Source of the DNA: Pseudomonadota bacterium
Lineage (GTDB): Bacteria > Pseudomonadota > Alphaproteobacteria > Ferrovibrionales > Ferrovibrionaceae
DNA: 6,004 nucleotides
Reading direction: 5' to 3'
Assembly: GCA_021793055.1 (NCBI GenBank)
Contig: JAJYTL010000214.1
Span: forward strand, 1 to 6,004
Made by a program: the position numbers and the translations under genes. Shown piece after piece: positions 1 through 5,418 of the stretch. Below the pieces are notes generated by a model. That model was not told where the DNA came from, did no database searches, and was given only the letters and a program-made list of their open reading frames with translations. Position 1 is the stretch's first letter; every line of letters begins with the position of its first letter.

Positions 1-1
1 C

Positions 2-1138
2 GAGCAGATGAGCCGCCTCGCCTTCGCCTCGGCTTATGCCGGCGGCACCAACGAGCCGGCGATCCGCCTGGCCGCGCGTCTCGTCGGCCTCGCCTATGCC
101 AATACCAGGGCGGTCTATTTCACCACCGCTGGCGCCGAATCCAACGAATCCGCGTTCAAGATCGCGCGCTTCTTCTGGAAGGTCGGCGGCAAGCCGGGCA
201 AGGTCAAGATCATCTCGCGCGTTCACGCCTATCACGGCGTCACCATGGCGGCGATGAGCGCGACCGGCATGGCCGCCTATCACAAGATGTTCGGGCCCTT
301 GGTGGCGAATTTTCTCCAGGCGCCGGCGCCTTATCCCTATCGCTGGCCGGGCAACGGCGATCCCGGCATCGAGGCGGCGGACGCGGTGGAGAAGATGATC
401 TTGGCCGAAGGCGCGGATACGGTCGCCGCCGTGATCGCCGAGCCGGTGATGGGCGCCGGCGGCGTGATCGTGCCGCCCGATACCTATTTCCCCCGCCTGC
501 GCGAAATCTGCGACCGGCACAACGTGCTCCTGATCGCGGATGAGGTCATCACCGGCTTCGGCCGCACCGGCCGCTGGTTCGCGCTCGGCCGCTGGGGCGT
601 GACGCCCGATCTGGTCTCCTTCGCCAAGGGCGTCACCAGCGCCCACCTGCCGCTTGGCGGCGTGCTCGTCTCCGATCGCGTGCAGGCCGCGATCGAGCAG
701 GCGCCCAGCGACCAGAAATTCATGCATGCCGCGACCTATTCCGGCCATCCGGTGTGCTGCGCCGTCGGCCTGAAGAACGTCGAGATCATCGAGCGCGAAG
801 GCCTGGTCGAGCGCGCGGCGATCATGGGCAAGCGGCTCTTGGGCGGTCTCGAAGGCCTGCGCGACCTGCCGCATGTCGGCGATGTCCGCGGCCTCGGCAT
901 GATGTGCGGCGTCGAGCTTGTTGCCGACAAGGACAGCAAAGCCCCGGCGCTCGGCCTCGGCGCCAAGGTCGCGAAGGAGGCCATGGCGCGTGGCGTCCTA
1001 TTGCGCATTCGCGGCGGTTCGGCCGATCCCGCCATCGGCGACACGATCTGCATCGCGCCGCCCCTGGTGACGCCGGAAGACGCGCTGGATCGCATCGTCA
1101 CCGTGGTGCGCGATTCGATCCTCGCCGCCAGCAAGTAG
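2..1138 (+). CDS. class III PLP-dependent aminotransferase (omega-aminotransferase type), 5' partial
   Basis: This enzyme should move an amino group between an amine or omega-amino acid and a keto acid such as pyruvate, using pyridoxal phosphate in the cytoplasm. The frame is open to the left edge. The first visible ATG (position 8) lies inside the conserved fold, so about 80 N-terminal residues of a usual ~450-460 are outside the window. Counting from that ATG: phosphate-loop TTAGAESNESAFK (39-51), cofactor-stacking YHG (75-77), IADEVITGFGRTG with the PLP-nitrogen Asp178 (176-188), Schiff-base Lys207 in SFAKGVTS, and the ATYSGHP phosphate-binding segment with Thr243. No catalytic residue is missing in the visible part. 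The pattern fits the beta-alanine/taurine:pyruvate branch, but the substrate is not readable. The gene converges on the amidase gene with a 57-bp gap. Family call is firm; substrate is open. Confidence 0.93.
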   Translation, partial: EQMSRLAFASAYAGGTNEPAIRLAARLVGLAYANTRAVYFTTAGAESNESAFKIARFFWKVGGKPGKVKIISRVHAYHGVTMAAMSATGMAAYHKMFGPLVANFLQAPAPYPYRWPGNGDPGIEAADAVEKMILAEGADTVAAVIAEPVMGAGGVIVPPDTYFPRLREICDRHNVLLIADEVITGFGRTGRWFALGRWGVTPDLVSFAKGVTSAHLPLGGVLVSDRVQAAIEQAPSDQKFMHAATYSGHPVCCAVGLKNVEIIEREGLVERAAIMGKRLLGGLEGLRDLPHVGDVRGLGMMCGVELVADKDSKAPALGLGAKVAKEAMARGVLLRIRGGSADPAIGDTICIAPPLVTPEDALDRIVTVVRDSILAASK

Positions 1139-1146
1139 GCGCTTGG

Positions 1147-1195
1147 CGCCGCGCCCGAACGCCGTATATTCCTATTCGGCCACTCGGGCGCGGCG
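1147..1195. terminator. inverted repeat between convergent genes, probable bidirectional terminator
   Basis: Perfect 12-bp arms CGCCGCGCCCGA (1147-1158) and TCGGGCGCGGCG (1184-1195) flank a 25-nt loop. The loop itself contains a small GCCG/CGGC pairing (1161-1164 with 1177-1180). The repeat fills almost the whole gap between the aminotransferase stop (1136-1138) and the amidase stop (1196-1198, read on minus). Position between two converging stop codons and the very stable GC stem argue for transcription termination or mRNA 3'-end protection in both directions. There is no clear T-run after either arm, so it is not a textbook intrinsic terminator. Confidence 0.6.
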
Positions 1196-2650
1196 TTACT
1201 GCTCGTAGCCGGGCGGCGGCACGAAGCCGCGATACTCGCGCTCCAGCAGCTTGGCGAAGGCAAGGCAGGTCCGATCGCCGTATTGCGGGCCGATGATCTG
1301 CACGCCGACCGGAAGCCCCGACGGCGTGAGGCCGATCGGCGCCACCGTCGACGGCAGGTAATAGGCGCCGGAATAGCCGGCCCAGAACAACTGGTCGGTG
1401 CCGGGAACCCGCTTGCCGTTGACCCCGATCATGCGCTCGTGGCGCTCGCCCGCCTGATCGTGCGGGAAGGCGGCCGAGGACGCGACCGGGCACAGCATCA
1501 GATCGTAGGTCTTGAAGAACTCCGCCCATTTCAGGCGGATTTGATGCCGTTCCTCGTTCACCGCCAGCCAGTCGCGGTGATACATCACGTTGGCGCGGCT
1601 GAAGGCGGCGAAATAGCTGTGATCGTCGGGCGCGAGCGTGCCGACCGTCTTGAGGGTGCGTGCGAAGTCCGCGTTCGAAAGGCGGCCCGAGGTGGCCGAG
1701 CGAAGAAGGCTGATAAAGACCCGATGCGCCGCCGTGGTATCGAAATCGGGGCGCGCCTTGTCGTTCACCTTGACCCGTTTCTTGGCCAGGAAATCGGCGA
1801 GCCGCTGAATCTGCTCCTGCACCTCGTGATCGACCTCGGCATTGGCGTCGTTCAGCAGCACCGCGACCTTGAACTGGCGAAGCTCGGTCTTCTTCGGCGC
1901 CGCCAGGGCGAGGCGATAGCCATTGCTCTCGATCTCGTCCGGCCCGGCGATGATCGAGAGCGCAGTCGCGAGATCGTCGGCGCTCCGCGCCAGCGGCCCG
2001 ATCACCGAAATATCCGAGAAGGCGACCTTGCCCGGGAGCGCGTGGCCGGTCGGCGGGCACAGGCCGTAGGTCGGCTTGTGGCCGAAGACGCCGCAATAAT
2101 GCGACGGATCGCGGATCGAGGAGCCGATGTCGCTTCCCGATTCGATGCCGGTCAGACCGGCCGCCAAGGCCGCCGCGGCGCCGCCCGACGAGCCGCCCGG
2201 CGTGCGCCCCAAATCCCAGGGATTGTTGGTGGTGCCGTAGATCGGGTTGAAGCTCTGCCAATCGGCCAGCATCACCGGCACGTTGGTCTTGCCGAACAGG
2301 ATCGCGCCGGCGTCCACGTAGCGCTCGACCGCGAGCGCGTTCTTCTCGGGATAGCTGTCCTTGTGCTCGATCAGGCCCCAGGTCGTCGGCATGCCAACGA
2401 CGTTGTAGGATTCCTTGATCGTCATCGGCACGCCATGCAGCGGCCCCCAGACTTCGCCCTTGGCGAGCGCCCGATCGGCGGCGCGGGCACGTTTGCGCGC
2501 TGCGTCCACGTCGGTGACAACGATCGCGTTGATCAGCGGGTTGTACCGCTCCATGCGGTCGAGATAATGCTCGAGCAGCTCCAGACAGCCGATCTTGCGC
2601 TGGCGGACGCGGGCCGCGAGCTGCTTCGCCGACAAAAATCCGATATCCAT
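1196..2650 (-). CDS. amidase signature family hydrolase (484 aa)
   Basis: A cytoplasmic Ser-cisSer-Lys amide hydrolase that should cleave a carboxamide to acid plus ammonia or amine. Visible motifs: catalytic Lys79 in MTIKES; glycine/serine-rich GRTPGGSSGGAAAALAAG (148-165) with the cis-Ser at 154/155; nucleophile Ser178 in GSDIGSSIRDP; CGVFGHKPTYG (186-196); and the typical C-terminal APIGLTPSGLPVGVQIIGP (437-455). Length is normal for the family. The start at 2650 is chosen because GGAGGG lies 4 nt upstream and the family N-terminus (LSAKQLAARVRQRKIGCLELLEHYL) begins there. A longer in-frame start at 2899 would overlap the sulfatase gene and add an unrelated arginine-rich stretch. It is not obviously GatA: no gatB or gatC is adjacent. 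It is the last gene of a minus-strand run, 140 bp behind the sulfatase. Substrate unknown; 6-aminohexanoate-cyclic-dimer hydrolase-like or general amidase roles are possible. Confidence 0.93.
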   Translation of the reverse strand: MDIGFLSAKQLAARVRQRKIGCLELLEHYLDRMERYNPLINAIVVTDVDAARKRARAADRALAKGEVWGPLHGVPMTIKESYNVVGMPTTWGLIEHKDSYPEKNALAVERYVDAGAILFGKTNVPVMLADWQSFNPIYGTTNNPWDLGRTPGGSSGGAAAALAAGLTGIESGSDIGSSIRDPSHYCGVFGHKPTYGLCPPTGHALPGKVAFSDISVIGPLARSADDLATALSIIAGPDEIESNGYRLALAAPKKTELRQFKVAVLLNDANAEVDHEVQEQIQRLADFLAKKRVKVNDKARPDFDTTAAHRVFISLLRSATSGRLSNADFARTLKTVGTLAPDDHSYFAAFSRANVMYHRDWLAVNEERHQIRLKWAEFFKTYDLMLCPVASSAAFPHDQAGERHERMIGVNGKRVPGTDQLFWAGYSGAYYLPSTVAPIGLTPSGLPVGVQIIGPQYGDRTCLAFAKLLEREYRGFVPPPGYEQ

Positions 2651-2654
2651 CGTA

Positions 2655-2660
2655 CCCTCC
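2655..2660 (-). promoter_or_regulatory. ribosome binding site of the amidase gene
   Basis: On the minus strand GGAGGG is followed by TACG and the ATG at 2650-2648. The spacing is a little short but usable. This site decides between the 484-aa start and the much longer open frame that reaches back into the sulfatase gene. Confidence 0.7.
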
Positions 2661-2678
2661 GCGACCGATCCACGCGGC

Positions 2679-2706
2679 TTGTTGCCGGCGGTCCCGTTGT
2701 TGCCGG
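2679..2706. repeat. 10-bp direct repeat TTGTTGCCGG, 18-bp period, upstream of amidase
   Basis: TTGTTGCCGG occurs at 2679-2688 and again at 2697-2706, in the 140-bp gap between sulfatase stop and amidase start, 29 bp before the amidase ATG. The repeat is exact over 10 bp. It may be a regulator site or chance in GC-rich DNA. No clear -35/-10 pair for an internal amidase promoter is visible in this gap. Confidence 0.4.
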
Positions 2707-2790
2707 GTCCGATGTTAGCGGCTGGCGCGGCCCGATACCAGCGCGAGGAACGACCACTACCGACGCGAATGGACGCGAGACCGCGAGAGG

Positions 2791-4332
2791 CTACACGCTG
2801 GAATAGCGCGCGAGCGGCGGATCGCGCGGCGGCGGCAGGTTGTCCGCGAGATCGGCGAGAAGATCCGATTTCAGCCCGGCATAGGCCGAATCGGCCCACA
2901 AGTTACGCCATTGCCGGGGATCGTTCTTGAGATCGTAAAGCTCGCCCTCGCTGCCGTCGTAGAACGCGCTTTTCTCGTAGCGCGTGATCTGGTAGCCGTC
3001 GCGATAGAGGCTGCGAAGATGGATCGCGATGCCGTTGTGCTCGCTGTCCCATTCGGTGATCACGCGCTCGCGCTTCTCGGCCTCGGCGCCGCGGCCGCTG
3101 ATCGGCAGGGGCCGGCCCTGCATCCAATCCGGAACTGGAAGCCCGGCGATAGCGCAGAAGGTCGGCGCCAGATCGACATGACCGACCGGCTGCGGCACCG
3201 CCGCGGGCGCGATCGCGGCAGCCGGCGCCGGACGCCAGATCAACGGCACGCGCATCAGCGCGTCGACGTGATGCGGCCCCTTGAACAGAAGTCCGAAGTC
3301 GCCCTGCAACTCGCCGTGATCGGTGGAATAGAGAACGTCGGTATCCGCCGCCCACCCCTTCGTCGCGATATGCGCGAGGACGCGGCCACAGGCCTCGTCG
3401 ATCAGCTCGTTTTCGATATGCACCATGGCGGTGATTTCGCGGATCTGATCGGCGGTCAGGCTTGCCGGCACAAAATCGGGCGGTGCCTCGAAGCACGTCA
3501 CCGCCTTGCCCGTGTACCAGTCGAGCCAATGGCGGGGCTTGTCGGCGAGGATTGCCTTGATCTTGTCGCGGCTTCCGGGATAGCCCGCCGGCAGATCGAG
3601 ATCGCGCCAATTGACCCGGCCGAGCTCCGACATCGGCGGATCCCAGGGATGGTGCGGATCGGGAAAGCTCATCCAGACGAACCAGTCGTCCTCCGGATCA
3701 AGGCTGTCGAGATAGGCGATGGTGCGATCCGCCACCCATTCGGTGTGGTAATCGGCGCGCGAAATCGGATTGTGCTTCACCTGGATGGCGCCGGTATCGC
3801 CGCCGCCATGGCTGTTCTGCTCGAAGGTCGCCGGGTTCAGCACCGGATAATAGGCGTCGATTTCCTGCGGGTGATTTTCGCGCATCCAGGCCGAATAATG
3901 CCAGAAGCCGCGCGCCACATGGCCCGAGAGCTCCATATGCTCGAAGCCGCGGTGCGGCCCGAAGCTTTGCGCGTTGGCGAGCCGGTTCTCCATGAACCGG
4001 AACTTGAGGTCGAGCATCGGCTCGAAATGGGCCTTGCCGATCAGCGCCGTGCGATAGCCGCCGCGATCGTTGAGATAGCGCGCGACGCTCGGCGCCTCCT
4101 CGGGCAAGGCCACGCCGTTCATCCACACGCCATGGGTGTGCACGTATTGGCCGGTGATCATGGTGGCGCGGGAGGGCATGCAGACCACGCTCTGGCAATG
4201 GGCGCGGGAATAGGAAATCCCGCCCTTCGCCAAGGCATCCACCACCGGCGTGCGGGCAACGCTCCCGCCGTTGCAGCCGAGCGCGTCGAAGCGCTGCTGA
4301 TCGGTGGTGATGAAGAGAATCTTCCGGCCCAT
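2791..4332 (-). CDS. sulfatase (alkaline phosphatase superfamily, CxPSR formylglycine type), 513 aa
   Basis: Hydrolyses a sulfate ester, or possibly a phosphate/phosphonate ester, using formylglycine. Cys51 in CMPSRATMITGQY (51-63) fits the CxPSR signature that the formylglycine-generating enzyme converts; Arg55 is the usual partner. Other expected active-site residues: Asp11-Gln12 in FITTDQQRFDALGC, Lys100 and His102 in GKAHFE, His228 in FPDPHHPWDPP, Asp338-His339 in YSTDHGELQGD and Lys351. The Asp-Gln and Asp-His metal pairs are as in choline-sulfatase and phosphonate monoester hydrolase relatives rather than the Asp-Asp/Asp-Asn of arylsulfatases. The C-terminal part ends with the family's GELYDLKNDPRQWRNL (463-478). 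There is no signal peptide, so it should act in the cytoplasm. The start at 4332 has a strong ribosome-binding site and places the beta-strand KILFITT at the N-terminus. It lies 60 bp behind the SDR gene. Family is firm; substrate unknown. Confidence 0.95.
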   Translation of the reverse strand: MGRKILFITTDQQRFDALGCNGGSVARTPVVDALAKGGISYSRAHCQSVVCMPSRATMITGQYVHTHGVWMNGVALPEEAPSVARYLNDRGGYRTALIGKAHFEPMLDLKFRFMENRLANAQSFGPHRGFEHMELSGHVARGFWHYSAWMRENHPQEIDAYYPVLNPATFEQNSHGGGDTGAIQVKHNPISRADYHTEWVADRTIAYLDSLDPEDDWFVWMSFPDPHHPWDPPMSELGRVNWRDLDLPAGYPGSRDKIKAILADKPRHWLDWYTGKAVTCFEAPPDFVPASLTADQIREITAMVHIENELIDEACGRVLAHIATKGWAADTDVLYSTDHGELQGDFGLLFKGPHHVDALMRVPLIWRPAPAAAIAPAAVPQPVGHVDLAPTFCAIAGLPVPDWMQGRPLPISGRGAEAEKRERVITEWDSEHNGIAIHLRSLYRDGYQITRYEKSAFYDGSEGELYDLKNDPRQWRNLWADSAYAGLKSDLLADLADNLPPPRDPPLARYSSV

Positions 4333-4335
4333 GTT

Positions 4336-4344
4336 CCCTCCCTC
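4336..4344 (-). promoter_or_regulatory. ribosome binding site of the sulfatase gene
   Basis: Minus strand reads GAGGGAGGG followed by AAC and the ATG at 4332-4330. The same 9-mer GAGGGAGGG precedes the SDR gene, which suggests matched translation of the two genes. It supports the 4332 start. Confidence 0.7.
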
Positions 4345-4370
4345 GCGCCGCGCAACCCGGCGGCTTCGCT

Positions 4371-4391
4371 CGCGGCTCGCGATAAGCCGCG
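4371..4391 (-). other. hairpin between SDR and sulfatase genes
   Basis: A perfect 7-bp stem (CGCGGCT 4371-4377, AGCCGCG 4385-4391) with a 7-nt loop starts one base after the SDR stop codon (4395-4393 on minus). No T-run follows, and the sulfatase ribosome-binding site lies 27 nt further on. It is more likely an mRNA-processing or partial-attenuation hairpin than a full terminator. Confidence 0.45.
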
Positions 4392-4392
4392 T

Positions 4393-5145
4393 TCAGTAAA
4401 CCGCGCGGCCGCCCGAAATGTCGAAGGCGGCGCCGGTGGAAAAGCAGCATTCGGCCGAGACCAGCCAGGCGACCATCGCCGCCACCTCGTCGACCTTGCC
4501 GAAGCGATTCATCGGAATCTTCGAGAGCATGTAATCGATATGCTCCTGGCTCATCTGCGCGAAGATGTCGGTCTCGATCGCGGCCGGGGTGACGCAATTG
4601 CAGATCACGCCGGTGGTCGCGCATTCCTTGCCGATCGACTTGGTGAGCCCGATGACGCCGGCCTTGGCGGCGCTGTAGGCGGACGCGTTGGGGTTGCCTT
4701 CCTTGCCGGCGATCGAGGCGATATTGACGATGCGTCCGTAGTCGTTCTTCAGCATTTCCGGAATCGCCGCCGCGCAGCAAAGAAAGGTGCCGACCAAATC
4801 AACCTCGACGACGCGCCGCCAATCGGCCGCGCCATATTCCCAGACCTTGCGGTTCGGCCCAGAAATGCCGGCGCTGTTCACCAGGATGTCGATCCGCCCG
4901 AAGCGGCTCCGCGTCGCCTCCGTCGCCGCCTTGACGGAAGCCTCGTCAGTCACGTCGACCTGCAGCGCCAGGGTCTCGCCGTGCTTGCCGAGCGCGGCCG
5001 CCGTCTTCTTCGCCTCGGCCTCGTCCATGTCCCAGATCGCGACCGCGGCGCCGCTCTGCAACAGCCGCTCGGCGATGGCGCGGCCGATGCCGCGCGCGGC
5101 GCCGGTGACGATGGCCTTGCGGCCCTGGAGATCGATCATGTTCAT
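4393..5145 (-). CDS. SDR family NAD(P)-dependent oxidoreductase (classical, FabG-like), 250 aa
   Basis: A cytoplasmic Rossmann-fold enzyme that oxidises an alcohol or reduces a ketone. Motifs: cofactor loop TGAARGIG (14-21); Asp39 at the end of strand beta-2 (AIWDMD), which favours NAD over NADP; NSAG (90-93); catalytic Ser144 in NIASIAG; Tyr157 and Lys161 in AYSAAKAG; and the C-terminal DISGGRAVY (242-250). Length is standard. The fourth tetrad residue, normally Asn in VNLxGxF, is Asp116 here (VDLVGTF). The start at 5145 is preferred because GAGGGAGGGG lies 9 nt upstream; a second ATG at 5139 is 15 nt away, and a longer frame from 5280 runs through the intergenic repeat. It heads the minus-strand run with sulfatase and amidase. 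KEGNPNASAYSAAKAG resembles sugar-acid or hydroxyacid dehydrogenases of this family, but the substrate is not identifiable; annotation as 3-oxoacyl-ACP reductase would be over-calling. Confidence 0.94.
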   Translation of the reverse strand: MNMIDLQGRKAIVTGAARGIGRAIAERLLQSGAAVAIWDMDEAEAKKTAAALGKHGETLALQVDVTDEASVKAATEATRSRFGRIDILVNSAGISGPNRKVWEYGAADWRRVVEVDLVGTFLCCAAAIPEMLKNDYGRIVNIASIAGKEGNPNASAYSAAKAGVIGLTKSIGKECATTGVICNCVTPAAIETDIFAQMSQEHIDYMLSKIPMNRFGKVDEVAAMVAWLVSAECCFSTGAAFDISGGRAVY

Positions 5146-5154
5146 GACGGCAAA

Positions 5155-5164
5155 CCCCTCCCTC
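5155..5164 (-). promoter_or_regulatory. ribosome binding site of the SDR gene
   Basis: Minus strand reads GAGGGAGGGG, then 9 nt to the ATG at 5145-5143. It decides the start against the nearby ATG at 5139 and the upstream in-frame ATG at 5280. Confidence 0.7.
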
Positions 5165-5220
5165 AACTGTTCCGCCTTGCCTGCGGCCACCGCGGCCGGC
5201 AAGGCGCCGGGCCGCGATCC

Positions 5221-5257
5221 TAGAGCATGATGCCGAAAAGCGGACCCACTTTTCGGG
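5221..5257. repeat. intergenic palindromic repeat of alphaproteobacterial type
   Basis: TAGAGCATGAT (5221-5231) is followed by a perfect 8-bp inverted repeat, CCGAAAAG (5233-5240) and CTTTTCGG (5249-5256), with an 8-nt loop. From memory, the AGAGCATGAT + CCGAAAAG...CTTTTCGG core is shared with dispersed repeats common between genes of Rhizobiales and relatives, where a second inverted ATCATGCTCT arm usually closes the element. That closing arm is not seen here, so this copy looks like a half or decayed element. It sits in the divergent region, 76 bp upstream of the SDR start. Function unknown; an mRNA leader hairpin for the SDR transcript is possible if transcription starts upstream of it. 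Confidence 0.6.
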
Positions 5258-5357
5258 ATCGCGCGCCAAGGCGAAACCAAACGGCCCGCGCTGGTAGGGG
5301 CGACCCGTCGCCCCCCAGGCGACGCGAAACGATTCCAATCTTGACGCGGTTTCCGCT

Positions 5358-5377
5358 ATGTAGTCAACTGACTACAT
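5358..5377. promoter_or_regulatory. 20-bp palindrome, probable repressor operator upstream of the MBL gene
   Basis: Perfect 9-bp arms ATGTAGTCA (5358-5366) and TGACTACAT (5369-5377) are separated by 2 bp. The site ends 41 bp before the MBL start codon and 213 bp before the SDR start. Size and symmetry suit a dimeric MarR-, GntR- or TetR-type regulator; I cannot assign the family. A weak promoter candidate (TTTCCG 5350-5355, 17 bp, TACATT 5373-5378) would be covered by the palindrome, which would fit repression. TTGACG at 5341-5346 is an alternative -35 but has no good partner at 16-18 bp. No regulator gene is in the window. The rest of the 273-bp divergent region (5165-5220, 5258-5340) shows nothing I can name. 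Confidence 0.6.
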
Positions 5378-5418
5378 TCTTGGAGTTGGAATGGATCGGC
5401 ACAGAAAGGGGTCCGGTC

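Noticed and set aside
1098..2261. 387-codon minus-strand frame overlapping the amidase
   Set aside because: Same strand but a shifted frame; arginine-rich nonsense. I considered an amidase frameshift, but the amidase frame is complete with all motifs.
1283..2806. 507-codon open frame on the plus strand opposite the amidase
   Set aside because: Mirror of the amidase coding sequence in GC-rich DNA; no motif or family resemblance.
2651..2899. N-terminal extension of the amidase frame to an ATG at 2899
   Set aside because: It overlaps the sulfatase 3' end by over 100 bp, adds an Arg/Ala-rich unlike stretch, and a good ribosome-binding site precedes the ATG at 2650.
2911..5223. 770-codon open frame on the plus strand, opposite the sulfatase and most of the SDR gene
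   Set aside because: It is antisense to two genes with complete family motifs, has no recognisable domain, and is rich in Arg, His, Ala, Gly and Asp as expected from the complement of high-GC codons.
5146..5280. N-terminal extension of the SDR frame to an ATG at 5280
   Set aside because: It would encode the intergenic repeat and read through the ribosome-binding site; the Rossmann N-terminus begins just after 5145.
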